Of a stretch of 64,000 nt of DNA, positions 47,055-58,155 are shown one piece after another. The stretch lies in assembly GCF_020379485.1 (NCBI RefSeq), contig NC_063436.1, forward strand, positions 18,715,423 through 18,779,422. The letters are read 5' to 3'. Each line of letters begins with the position of its first letter. Position 1 is the stretch's first letter. The notes under the pieces were generated by a model. It ran no database searches, was not told the origin of the DNA, and saw only the letters and a program-made list of their open reading frames with translations. Made by a program: the position numbers and the translations under genes. Origin of the DNA: Brassica napus. Taxonomy: Eukaryota > Streptophyta > Magnoliopsida > Brassicales > Brassicaceae.

Positions 47055-48381
47055 TCTTATATATTAAAACAGAAGTCATGACTTCTTTTCATGTGTGATT
47101 TTTTTTTATTTTGGACCATTCCTAGAAAATATCATATTTTACATAAGTTCATTATTATATCTTTTAATATCTTTATCATTTTATTTAAAATACAAATTAA
47201 TATATTTAAAATGTTCTAACAAAATCTTTTTAAAATCTTTTTAGAATCTTTTTAAATTTACTTTCAAAAATTAGTTAGTTTTAATTTAAATATAATTAGA
47301 ATTTAAAATTGAATATAGTTTTGGTTTATAAACGAAAATTTAAATAAAAGGAAATTAATTAATTTCACAAATACATTTACTAATAACTTTTAAAGATTTT
47401 GTTAGAAATACATATTTATTTTTATTTTAATTTTTTCAAATTTGTTTTCTAATAAAATAAAAATCATGATTTTTTGATGAGTGATATTTTTATTTGGACC
47501 ATCATCTAAATTTTATATTAAATGTATATCACTAATGCTAATATACATAATATTTTTAACTACTTTAATCATAATATATTTTATATCTTTTAATTTCTTT
47601 TAAAAAAATTAAAATTCTAACAAATCTCTTGAAAAAGATTATAATAAGATCTTAATTGTCATAAATTGAATATAAATATTTTCAACTAATTTTGTAATTA
47701 GTAATGAAATATTACTAAAAGAATAAAATTATATCCTATTTTATCAATTTTATAATAATATCTATCATTTTAAAATAAAAATGTTATATTGAATAAAATA
47801 TGATAAAATTATTTTTAATTGATAAGTTAACATATTTTATTTTCGTAAACATAAAATATTTATGCTAAAAATATAATATGTTGGTAGAACGGGTTAATAT
47901 TAGTAAACTATATAATACATGTATAAAAATTTAACTTATCCAAAACTTTTTAATATACAGTAATTTATTATATAAAATTAATAAACATTAAAAAATTACT
48001 AAAAAAATCTAGCAATTTGAATTACGGATCATGATTATAATAAATTAAATACAAAATTGTTTTCATATACGTTGTTTCATGCATTAAAAAATTTAGTTTA
48101 GTAATCAAACGCAAATTCAATAAGACAAATATATAATAAGCAACATATATATGTGATTTTAATTTACAGCATAAAACTATAAAATTATTATATTTGGCAT
48201 AATTATACAAACATTTAAATATGTGAGTAACATTAAAAATATATAATAATAATTATGTAAGTATTTCCGCCTGTCACGCGGGTGACCCGGATTCGATACC
48301 CGACAACGGCGTATTTTTGTTTTTTCAACAAAAAAAAATGTAAAAATATATACCCGCACGGTTGTGCGGGTGGAAATCTAG
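47055..48381 (+). mobile_element. Non-autonomous Helitron (1327 bp) carrying a tRNA-Asp piece
   Basis: It starts TCTTATATATTAAAACAG after an A. It ends with hairpin CCCGCACGGTTGTGCGGG (48353-48370) and CTAG (48378-48381) before a T. All four Helitron hallmarks are present and in one orientation. The 5' end is partly repeated inside (47455-47510, TAAAATAAAAATCATGATTTTTTGATG), so a related copy may be nested. No proteins are encoded. Confidence 0.75.
48257..48311 (+). pseudogene. 5'-truncated tRNA-Asp (GTC) pseudogene
   Basis: The sequence from the D-loop end through the anticodon arm (CCGCCTGTCACGCGG, anticodon GTC), the T arm (GGATTCGATACCC) and the acceptor 3' strand (ACAACGGCG) matches plant tRNA-Asp with a few changes. 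The 5' acceptor strand and most of the D arm are replaced by AT-rich DNA, so it cannot fold as a tRNA. It lies inside the Helitron, about 40 bases before its terminal hairpin. Confidence 0.75.
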
Positions 48382-50892
48382 TTTACTCTTATAAATAGAA
48401 CAAAACTTGGGTTCATTCCCTGTGATAAATTCTCTAATTCACCTCTACTTTTAGCACCAATTAAATTGACATACATGATTAATAATAATAAAATAGAGTT
48501 TTCTCTCACCTCAGCCCTCCACGTCAGCAAGGAGCAAGGAGCATTTTTGGACACGTGGCACGCTCAAACACAAATCGAATATGTGTTTTCTCTTCCTCGG
48601 GTTTCCTCTTCATCTTGCCTACGAAACTTTCAGAGATGCCTTTCATCTCCCCGTAACGTCTCATGCTCCTTTACTACGTCCTTAACTCCGGTCTTCTACT
48701 TGATTATCATAAATATCGCACCTTTCGACGATGGCCACCACAACTCAAACGAGATCCAGAAGAATAGTTTGTTCTAACAACCAGTTACTGTACATCCGGG
48801 ACGATCAGCGATTAGTATCAACCGCAGAAGAATGAATCAAAATTCAGATGGTAAGAATCAGTTATAAAGTCTTAAGAGATCTGGACATTTGATATACCTT
48901 TGGTTCAGTTTTCAAATGTTGACAGGTTTCTTGGCCGTGTCTGGGATCCAATCAACATGGCGGATTACGGACTCCGAGGCGGAGAGGAGTTTCGGAGGAG
49001 GCAGAGCAGAGGCTCCGTGGTGATTACATGTCGTCGTATTTTTTGAAGTTGAGGCCATTGGATTTTAATCCTAACCAAAGCTGTAACTTTCTCAGCCTTC
49101 TTTCACCCTAATTCGGCACTGTGTAATGAAGCGATGCAAGTTGTGCTAGCAGTGTGTTTCCTCTAGGAAGGCAAGGCGGTTGTTGATTCCATTGAGAATG
49201 AAATAGTTTATCGGATCCATGGCACTACTTTTTGTTTTTGTTGTTAGGATCGTTGCACACGTGATGGACTTATTCACATATGGAAGCGATGAAGAAGAAG
49301 TTCTTAAACATGAGGAGCTTCCGTGAAATAACATGGAAGAGCTCCATAGACTTGCCTATGCTCAAGTCTTTCTTCTCATTCTTTGACATGTTAGGTACTG
49401 TTTATTTTATCACTTGTCATGTACCTTTCTCCTGTAAGAATATCAATCTAAGGTTGCAGAGAACTTATCCATGTTGGTACCTGTTGTGTATTCTTTATGT
49501 TTGGATTTTTTCAGATAGCTTCTGTTTATATACCATCTTGCGAGCAACATGGATTATGCTTATAAGAACTGTTGTTCTGTTGGCAGCCAGGTATAGACAA
49601 TCAGTTGCTTATTTAAGTTACACCTATTTCCATTCTCTATTGTTGCTTAAAATTGTAAGATCTTGTGATTAATAAAAGAAGGAAATAAAACTTAAAGAAA
49701 AAAAATAGGTAAAAAAAACATCTCCTTTTTTTTTTTGAACACTGAAAAAAACGTTTCCTTGTTAGCGTGTGTTTTGTTACGCCTTCCATTGTCTTCTTTT
49801 TCATTGCCCAAAGAGAAGATAAAAAGGTTTGTTTGTCAAGTTGAAGTCTCCAATTCTATGCTTTCAAATCCAGTTTCGAATTCATCTTCTCCAAATCAAA
49901 TCAAGCCATGTTGCCTTATGAGCTAGAAAGAGCGCTGATGGTATGGAGATGAAGAAGATGAATAGATGATGGTATGGGATTCAAACTTGCAGACCCCAAG
50001 GAGGAAGAGGATGACTTTTCTTGTGAACCAGTACAACTAGTCTTGCCTAAATTTCAACAAAAGAAACCGATGGCAAATTCATGAGAACTCACTGATGCAA
50101 GTGTCTTGATCTTTGATGTAGAAAGGCCACAGCTACAGACTTGTAATGTATTCTTAAAATATAGGCTTGCAAGTTCTTTGCTGTATTTCTTCTCCTTCGT
50201 GGGACATCTGATCTGAAAATCAGAGACATAATCCCACCAGACCCAAGGTTTCCTGGTTTGATTCCCCACCTTGAAAACTGCAAAGCTGTCTCAACTGTTC
50301 CACAACCACGTCTTTTCTATTGTCTTGAAAATCAGTGACATAACCGCCTTTCTCAAGAATCTGAGCAGTTCCTTTAAAGTCCATAAGGGAGAGGCCGTAC
50401 TATTGTAGCATTGATCTCATCGTCTACAATGACACCTGAGGAATCTTCCGGTTTGCAGCCTAAAACTAGCCAATGCATTGCCATAGTTATATTGTTCTTC
50501 TTGGCCATCGTAATGGATCCGATTTTTCTTCTACAAATTTTACAAGATTATACTTTCAACATATGGTTTGATTTTACTCCCATAGAAAATAAAGAATTTG
50601 TTTCTGTTAAATATCTACAACCAGTACCATGTTTGTTATTATGATGTTTGCATATATTATGGTTAATAGTATGAAGTTGTTCTTATATTTGAAGCTCCTT
50701 CGTGACAAAATCAGCATCAATCGTGGATTTGAAGCTCAAAACCTAAGAGATAAAACAAAGATCACGTTCTAACTCTTGCTAACGGCTAAGGTTTTTTTTA
50801 AAAAGCTATTTTTCTTTTTTAAAGTTTTGTTTCCTCTTTTTACTAATCTTACATGTCAATGTCAATTTGATTGGTGCTAAGAAATAAGTGAA
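48382..50892. other. Unresolved region with possible decayed genes
   Basis: The left part (48480-48790) is GC-richer, with a CACGTGGC motif at 48551-48558. It also has a short open frame 48731-48835 (MATTTQTRSRRIVCSNNQ and onward) followed by a plausible GT-AG intron (48850-48925). Downstream, 49260-49330 (DLFTYGSDEEEVLKHEELP in one frame) and, on the minus strand, 50270-50400 (FKGTAQILEKGGYVTDFQD) look like old coding pieces. None extends into a gene, and I do not recognise a family. Confidence 0.35.
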
Positions 50893-51157
50893 TTAGAGCA
50901 TGATTAACCATAAATCCCATATGGGTTGCTTAATGAGTATTTAATTAGTTAATTGAACTTTGATTGGACATAAGCACTTTAGTTAAGATCTCATTAAGAT
51001 GTGTCCTCCAATGGAGGGATCTTATTAAGGGGTGCTTAAGTTTTTTTTTAAGATAAAATTTAAAGAAAACATAATTAAATATTACATTTTAAACATATAA
51101 TATTAATTAAAAAAAAACAAGGATTAATAAAATAAACGAGCAAGATACATTCGGAAG

Positions 51158-52480
51158 TCAGTTGTTGTCTTCATCAGATCCAAATTTAGTCCACAGATGT
51201 TCAACCAAATCATGTTTGAGTTGTTGATGCATTTGTCTATCACGAATCTTTGTTCGAACACCCATCATATTGGCGATATTTGTAGGCATATCCGTTGAAA
51301 AAGCGAGATCGACATGTGAAGTTCCGGTGTCTTCTCTTTGTTGGAACTCTGAAACATCAATTAGATTGTACCCATCTCGTTCGTCTTCAACGATCATATT
51401 ATGGAGTATGATACATGCTCTCATAATCTTTCCGATTTTGACTTTATCCCAAAAAAGCGCTGGATTTTTAACAATGGCAAAGCGAGCTTGCAATACTCCA
51501 AAAGCACGCTCGACATCTTTTCGTACAGCTTCTTGATGTTGAGCAAATAATCTCGCTTTCGGCCCTTGTGGTATTGGAATAGATTGGATAAAAGTTGCCC
51601 ATTTTGGATAAATACCGTCGGTGAGATAGTACGCCATATGATACTCTCTTCCATTGACAGAGAAAGTGACTTGCGGAGCTTGACCATTTATTATTTCATC
51701 AAAAAGCGGTGAGCGATCAAGAACATTGATATCATTTAATGTACCTGGAGGTCCAAAAAACGAATGCCATATCCATAGATCATACGAAGCAACCGCCTCT
51801 AAAACGATCGTTGGTTTCCCCGAACCACGTGAATATTGACCTTTCCAAGCGGTGGGACAATTCTTCCACTCCCAATGCATACAATCGATGCTACCTATCA
51901 TCCCCGGAAAGCCTCGACAGTCAGCAATATCAAGGAGGCGTTGAAGATCAGCTTGAGTTGGTCTTCTCAGGTATTCATCGCTGAATAAATATATTATTCC
52001 TTCCACAAAATGTTCGACACATGATCGAGTAGTAGTTTCACCGAGTCTGAGGTATTCGTCAACCGCATCAGCGGCTGTACCATATGCCAAGACACGAATG
52101 GCCGCTGTACATTTTTGAAGTGTAGAGAGACCAAGCCTTCCGAGACCATCTCGTTTTTGACGAAAGAATTCCACTTCATTGGAGAGGCGATCAACAATTT
52201 TCATGAACAACGGTTTGTTCATTCTGAATCGTCGGCGGAATAGATTATCAGGGTATGTTGGAGTTTCACTGAAATAATCATTCCACAGACGAAGATTGCC
52301 CGCTTCACGGTTTCTTTCAATATAAGCACGTTTTTTTCTTCTTCTCCTTTCTTGTTGATCACCAGAATCATTGACAAGATTCTCGAACGTTTCATCAAAA
52401 TATTGATCAAAATATTGATCAAAATATTGATCAAATGTTTCTTCTATATCCTCAGAATGATCATTAGATGACGATGCCAT
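51158..52480 (-). CDS. PIF/Harbinger transposase (DDE Tnp4), 440 aa
   Basis: The frame is uninterrupted. Residues 16-30 hold an in-frame FDQY repeat, followed by a basic patch RRRRKKR near 45. The helix-turn-helix region is about 60-150 (FRRRFRMNKPLF). The catalytic core has IGSIDCMHWEW (Asp199), GTLNDINVLDRS (Asp250), YLTDGIYPKW (Asp288) and KDVERAFGVLQARF (Glu324). Asp199, Asp288 and Glu324 are the likely DDE triad. Members act in the nucleus with the Myb-like partner to cut and insert DNA at TWA sites. There are no stops or frameshifts, so it may be active or recently active. Confidence 0.93.
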   Translation of the reverse strand: MASSSNDHSEDIEETFDQYFDQYFDQYFDETFENLVNDSGDQQERRRRKKRAYIERNREAGNLRLWNDYFSETPTYPDNLFRRRFRMNKPLFMKIVDRLSNEVEFFRQKRDGLGRLGLSTLQKCTAAIRVLAYGTAADAVDEYLRLGETTTRSCVEHFVEGIIYLFSDEYLRRPTQADLQRLLDIADCRGFPGMIGSIDCMHWEWKNCPTAWKGQYSRGSGKPTIVLEAVASYDLWIWHSFFGPPGTLNDINVLDRSPLFDEIINGQAPQVTFSVNGREYHMAYYLTDGIYPKWATFIQSIPIPQGPKARLFAQHQEAVRKDVERAFGVLQARFAIVKNPALFWDKVKIGKIMRACIILHNMIVEDERDGYNLIDVSEFQQREDTGTSHVDLAFSTDMPTNIANMMGVRTKIRDRQMHQQLKHDLVEHLWTKFGSDEDNN

Positions 52481-53301
52481 AATTTAGGTAAGATTGTTTT
52501 AGAATATGAGAAATATGACTTGTGAAAATGAAGAGAAGTAGAAATGAGATTACGAGAAGATGAAAGATGCGATGACTTCTGAGTTATATAACTTGTGAAA
52601 AGTAGAAAGCGGAGAGATGAGAAGTAGAAAGCAAGGAGATGACTTGTGAAAATGAAAAGAAGTAGATAATGAAATTATGAGATTATGAGAAGATGAAACA
52701 TGCGATGCCTTGTGAATTATATAATTCCGAAGTCGTGAGCACAACACACAATACATGACACAACAGGTCATACCCGTGACACTACCAGACACAAGACACT
52801 GAGACAACAACAATAGCTCAGACACAACTTGACACTACATGACACAATAGTTGAGACACAACTTGACACTACATGACACAATAGGGTCAGACCCGTGACA
52901 CATTACACTTGCTTGCCCGTGACACTACTTGACACAACAGCCGCGTGATCTTTTTGGTTCCACTGCTTCGTGACACAACAGAGATGCTCCCACTGCTCCT
53001 GAAAATATTGACAGAAGACTTATTAATATGATTAAACAACACCAACACTTAAAAATGAGAGACACAACAACACTTCAAAATGACAGACACAACAACACTT
53101 GAACTTATTAATATGATTCAAGACTAGAAACACAACTTAAAACGAAGACAGAAACTTACATAACAAGAAACAACACTCGCATTTAAAAGATTTAAAGCGT
53201 ACAGTTAGAAACTTAGAAAACAAGAAACAAGGAATAAGAAACAAGCAACAAGAACAACAACACAAGCACACTGGACTAGACCAGACCTTAAACAACACAA
53301 A

Positions 53302-54174
53302 CTAGTTAGACATCAACTCATCGATGAGCTTCTTTTTCAGAGCTTCCTCATACGCAGGTAGTTCCTTTCCTACTAATGACTGAAGTAGCTTCATCTTCGC
53401 CACCTTATCTTTTGCCGCGATATCCTCCTTCCTGATGCTCCACAGACTTTGAAACTCAGTTAATTTCTTACCCTCTGCCATCATCTTCTTACCAAAGCCC
53501 TTTGAGGCCTTAACACCTGGGGGACGAATGGTGGCCTGCTCTTCTTCACCAGTGGTTGTTTCAAATGCGTATGAGCTCGCTGATTGTGCACTCTCATCAC
53601 CCTTCCTCTTTTTAATGCTTCCTGCGGTTTTAGCTGCTGACATTTCACACCATTTCTGGTCGTTCCGCAACTCCTTCCATGCATGCTCAAGAGTGAACTT
53701 CTTTTTGTGGTTGGTGTAGAAGATCTCATGCGCAAGCTTGAGAACATCGTTCTCATTTTGGCCACTACTCTTCTCTCTTGTTGCAGAGTCATAAGCCCCA
53801 CAAAATTTGTTCACTTGGTCATTGATCTTCTGCCACCGGTTCTTACAATGTGATGCCTCTCTCGGTTCAGCTCCTGCAACCTTCGGACTAGCCGCAAAGT
53901 ACGCAGCAACCCTTTTCCAGAACGCACCGGCTCTTTGCTCGTTGCCTACAACCGGGTCTTTGCTTGTGTTAAGCCAAGCGCTAATGAGAGCAACATCATC
54001 TACAGGCGTCCAAGACCTCCTTTCTTTACGCTCTCCAGTAGTCTCTTCTGCTGTTGGTTGACTGCCAAAGAGAGGGACTTGGGAGGAAGAAACTTCACCA
54101 AAGACAGTCTCTTGCTGACTATTCAGAAGGTCTACAAAGTTTGAGACCGGTGGTATATATGAATTGGAATCCAT
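53302..54174 (-). CDS. PIF/Harbinger accessory protein (Myb/SANT-like), 290 aa
   Basis: A start at MDSNSYIPPVSNF (54174) is preferred to the Met five codons upstream because it matches the usual MD(S/P) beginning of these plant proteins. Residues about 50-140 form a trihelix/SANT-like DNA-binding domain (RRSWTPVDDVALISAWLN, then SHCKNRWQKIND). The second half carries the NAM-associated C-terminal region (FTLEHAWKELRNDQKW, then a Lys/Glu-rich coiled coil). The protein binds transposon ends and helps bring the transposase to the nucleus. It is intact and in the same orientation as the transposase, downstream of it in window coordinates. Confidence 0.88.
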   Translation of the reverse strand: MDSNSYIPPVSNFVDLLNSQQETVFGEVSSSQVPLFGSQPTAEETTGERKERRSWTPVDDVALISAWLNTSKDPVVGNEQRAGAFWKRVAAYFAASPKVAGAEPREASHCKNRWQKINDQVNKFCGAYDSATREKSSGQNENDVLKLAHEIFYTNHKKKFTLEHAWKELRNDQKWCEMSAAKTAGSIKKRKGDESAQSASSYAFETTTGEEEQATIRPPGVKASKGFGKKMMAEGKKLTEFQSLWSIRKEDIAAKDKVAKMKLLQSLVGKELPAYEEALKKKLIDELMSN

Positions 54175-55373
54175 ATTTGAATGTCTCAAGAGAGAAAGAA
54201 AAGAAGTCGCTTTAGGTAGATGGAAGAGAAGAAAGTAATGAGAAGTTGAAGTAGAAGAAAGCTATGAGAAATACAAGTAGAAGTTGATTTTTTTTATAGA
54301 AGAGAAGAAGGAAAGAAGCATTGATCACGTTTGATAAACGAGTTCAACAGCCAACCATGTCGAGTAGACCCTTAACTAACATATTTATCTAACACATTAA
54401 TCACACATCAACTCACCCATTTATCTAAAACCCATATTTATTACTACAATGGCAATAAATCCATACAATCCAAACCACAAAAATAATCGGCTGAATCTTT
54501 TCATTTATCTAAAACATTGAAAGCACAATCAATTCAAACCACAGGCACATAGGAGATCAACATCAAAAGCAGAATCAGTTCAATCAAAAAGCATAATGCC
54601 GCATTAAATCTATTCAATTCAGACCCAAAGCCCAATCACTTCAATTCAAAAGCATAAACTCGGGTTCAATCTATTAAATTCAAACCAAAACCACAAGCAG
54701 TTCACACACACAAACCAATTCAACATCAATGCGAGACTAAAAACGTTTCTATCATTCCCTAAATTAATATAAACTTATATACAGAAGGTGTGTGTTACCT
54801 TTATTGCCATTGTAGTCGAACCTTGATGTATCTTGATCCGTTATGACCATTGATGTCCTCTTCATCCGAACCATCTCAGCACACAAAGAAAAAAGCCAAA
54901 CCAAATAGGATCAGACGTGAGCCGTTATATAAAGCAAACGAATCAAGTAGAACTAAATAGAAACAGCGTAATAAGACCACAATCTAAGACATGCATCAGT
55001 TCACAGATTAAGACAGTCTAAGACCACAATCTTATACATGCATCAATTGAAAGATTAAGACATGAACATATAATAACTCTGTTTTACCGTGGAGAGAGAG
55101 ATTGAGCCACCGAGGGAGACGCTGGGAGTCACCGAGGAGATATGAAGAAAGAGAGGCGGTGTGGTGAAGGAAAGCTGGAGAGACGCGTCTTCGGCGCTCA
55201 AAGACGACACGATCGGCGACACCACTGACAGAGACGAGCTTTCCACCGACACAGATGCCGACGACTCCAACCGATCGGTGAGAAAACGGGAAACACCGGC
55301 GGAATCGACGAGGAGAGGTGGAGAGACGCGGTTTCGTAGAAGAGAAGGAGAGAGAGAAGCAGATGCGTTTTGT

Positions 55374-55400
55374 GCGAGAGAGAGAGAGAGAGAGAGAGAT
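55374..55400. repeat. (GA)n microsatellite
   Basis: A GA-dinucleotide tract inside the Harbinger element, upstream of its Myb-like gene. Confidence 0.8.
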
Positions 55401-56111
55401 TTAACCAATGCCCCACACGTGTCCATTTAGCACCGCTGCTTCTGCTCCCTCTTTAAGCGCCGTATTTTTAAATTAAACCCTTTTTTCTTTTTTTTTAAAT
55501 CATTAATTACCTAAGCATTGGGCTTAAGCACCCTGGTTAAAGATGGTCTTAGACAGTTCACCGCAGGGGGTGAAACCAAGTTTTGTTCCTGTAAATAGGA
55601 TGCTACGAGGGTAGAAAGAAACACAACAAAGCAAGACGGCATCAAAACTAGGTTTTGCTTTAGAGAGAGAAACAATAGGCGAAGGCTTTTTTTCTCAGTC
55701 TTTGGATAGTAGATCGAGACTTTGTTTCAACTATGAACATTTACACATCACCATCATCATCATCAAACACGTAGTCTCTCTTCCTTTCCCTTTTTTCACC
55801 AAATCGTTATGATACTTTTTGTTGGATAGGATGTGTTAATGGCTTAGCTAGGCACTTAGAACATCTAAACGTTCCGATTTCATTTACCAAAGCAATAAAA
55901 ATATATATACGTAATCACAATGTCGAACAGATCTAGTATTTTGTTTTGACATCAAATGACTATTCTTTTGTCGATAAGATCTAGCCATCTAGGCAATTTA
56001 CTTAATTAATTAAATATTTATGCGTCCGATTAATATCATATGTGTAAAAGATCGTTTATTATTCTAACCTCCGACGTACAGTGCTCCACTGAAGTTCTTC
56101 ATGGAAGACAT

Positions 56112-56359
56112 CAGGGCCGGGCCTGAATAGAAGCCCATCAAGCATGTGCTTGGGGCCCGAAAAAATATATATATGTTTTAAGGGTCAATAATGAACAAAG
56201 AAACCATATAGCTCTACTGGTAACTTTGCTCTCACTATAGAACCGGATCCGGGATCAAATCTCCCAGCTGCATTTTCAATATTTTCACTGTTTTTATGAA
56301 ACAAAAGGGCCAAAAATATTTTCTTGCTTGTGGGCCAATATTTTTCAGGCCCGACCCTG
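56112..56359. mobile_element. hAT-type MITE (248 bp) with perfect 8-bp target duplication
   Basis: Termini CAGGGCCGGGCCTGAA and, inverted, CAGGGTCGGGCCTGAA match at 15 of 16 positions. GAAGACAT flanks both sides (56104-56111 and 56360-56367). The 8-bp duplication and CAGGG-type ends define a hAT element. There is no transposase. The middle (56210-56270) looks like a degraded tRNA-like stretch. Confidence 0.92.
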
Positions 56360-56497
56360 GAAGACATTGAGAAAACCCAGACACTTTCTGGTAAATTTGT
56401 TGAAATCCGAGCATATATTGACTTCCTCAATGAGGAGAAGAGTAAGATCAAGGATCTCGACCTTCATATCTGCAAACAATTCTTGAATCATGGTATA

Positions 56498-57540
56498 CTA
56501 GGTTAAGATCCGCGCCTTGCGCGGAATAAATATTATTTATAAATTATTTTTAAGTATTACATATTTTTTACATATTATGAAATAATAAATATATTGAATA
56601 ATTAAAAATTTATTAACTATTACGTATATAATTAAATTGGTACAAATACTTAAATAAATTTTATTTATCCAGACAAACACTTTTTCTATTTTATATGTTA
56701 TAAAATTAAGTTTAATTGATATTAACATGGATATATAGTACATTTTAATATTGACATCTGTTAAAAAATATTTTATACTCATATTATTTTTGATCGTTTG
56801 TATTTCTTAATAACAAAAATTTTAAATCAATGATAACAATAAAAACTTTATGGGATGTTTAATAGTTTTAGTAATTTATAATTTAAAAACATTCAATACA
56901 AAGTTTAAAATCTAAATATTAAGTTGTAAATAATTGTTCAAAATGTTTATCAAAAAAATTCAAATCAAATTCGAAATTAAAATACTTATGTATTTTATAT
57001 GGTATATAATTTATTTTTAAAAAATATTAATATGCATATATATAATATTTATTAAATGAGACTTCCTACTTATGTAATTTCATAATCAGTTGTATCTTGT
57101 TATAACATAAATTTTAAACCATGGATCAAAAAAATTTCAGTGTGAGATTTTTAACAACTTTAGTTATTTATATTCGTTTTTTAAAATTCAAACTATAACA
57201 TATACGAAAAAATCTAAATTTTTATTATATAGTTAATGTGGTTGTTTAATTTATTTTAAAATGAATTAAAAATTATAGAGAATATACTGATTTTTATCAA
57301 ATATTTATTATTCAAAATCATTAATTGTCATATATACTTTAGCCATATTAGGTAATTCCGTGATTTTTATTTAAGGAAACAATGAAGAACATTTATGATT
57401 AATTTATGATTAATTTAATAAAAAGCTTATTATATATTTATATGGACCAACATAGTTTTCTAAGGATTCTAAGAATGATTGTGGTGATGACATGTGGCTA
57501 CAAAATATGTTGTAATGTTTCTCTTTTAATATATAGGGGA
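56498..57540 (-). mobile_element. Non-autonomous Helitron (1043 bp) in an intron
   Basis: On the minus strand it starts TCCCCTATATATTAAAAG at 57540 (after A) and ends in CTAG at 56501-56498 (before T). The hairpin TCCGCGCAAGGCGCGGA (56525-56509) lies just inside. It contains the CCACATGTCATC motif common near such 5' ends. It occupies nearly all of intron 2 of the glutamine-rich gene, starting five bases after the donor site. No genes are inside. Confidence 0.8.
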
Positions 57541-57546
57541 TATCAT

Positions 57547-57573
57547 TTATATATATATATATATATATATATT
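57547..57573. repeat. (AT)n microsatellite
   Basis: An AT dinucleotide tract in the intron, right next to the Helitron insertion. Confidence 0.8.
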
Positions 57574-58155
57574 TTTTAATTAATCGAATGACTTGAGAAT
57601 CAAGATATAAATATATATATTACTGATCAGTCTTTATTTTCTGTTTGTTGAAATATAGCTATTACGGCTCTTGATGTGGAACAAGATATTGTTTCAGCAG
57701 AAATAAAGGACATACTCAATCAAACGGGAATTACCGACGTGGACGTATTGCCTAAAGAGATGATAAGAGTCTTTGAGAATTTAAGTCTCAACCCAACTAA
57801 CACTGTGCTACAAGAACCACAAATATCGATGCAAAGTCAACAAGGATTATTAGGGCAACAAGTATGCGGCCAACAAGGATTGGGGCAACAGGGCTTCATG
57901 CCACTAGGATTAGGGCAACAAGCATCAATGCAACTAACGGCAATCAAACAGCAAAGAATGATGCAAAGTCAACAAGGACTAGGGCTACAAGTATGTGACC
58001 AACAAGGATGCATGCCACTAAGATTTGGGCAACAAACGCCAATGCAACAGAAAAAAATCATGATGCAGATGCAAATGCTACACCAACAGCAACAAAGATT
58101 ACTACAAATGCAACAAGAGATAGGCCAACAAGGTTACAATGCAAGAAGGATTTAG

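Larger units (their letters stand above)
50896..55548 (-). mobile_element. Complete PIF/Harbinger DNA transposon (4653 bp)
   Basis: Terminal inverted repeats GAGCATGATTAACC (50896-50909) and GACCATCTTTAACC (minus strand of 55535-55548) match at 11 of 14 positions. TTA lies outside each end (50893-50895 and 55549-55551), the 3-bp duplication of this superfamily. Both required genes are present and open on the minus strand: the Myb/SANT-like accessory protein (53302-54174) and the transposase (51158-52480). The spacer between them contains short CATGACACAA/CGTGACACTA-rich repeats (52740-52990). It is structurally autonomous. Confidence 0.9.
55733..58155 (+). pseudogene. Three-exon glutamine-rich protein gene, interrupted in exon 2
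   Basis: Exons are 55733-55770, 56082-56492 and 57659-58155, with clean GT-AG borders. With the 248-bp element and one 8-bp target copy removed from exon 2, the frame runs through all three exons and totals 690 nt (229 residues). The ancestral protein begins MNIYTSPSSSSNTAPLKFF. A helical region follows (EDIEKTQTLSGKFVEIRAY, then LDLHICKQFLNH), then VEQDIVSAEIKDILNQTGI. It ends in a Gln/Met-rich low-complexity half with repeated QQGLGQQ. I do not recognise the family. The insertion adds 256 bases (not a multiple of three), so this allele is broken unless splicing avoids it. Confidence 0.65.

Noticed and set aside
55055..55430. Ser/Leu-rich minus-strand frame and its plus-strand Arg/Asp-rich counterpart
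   Set aside because: Low-complexity frames over a GA microsatellite inside the Harbinger element; no homology or gene signals.
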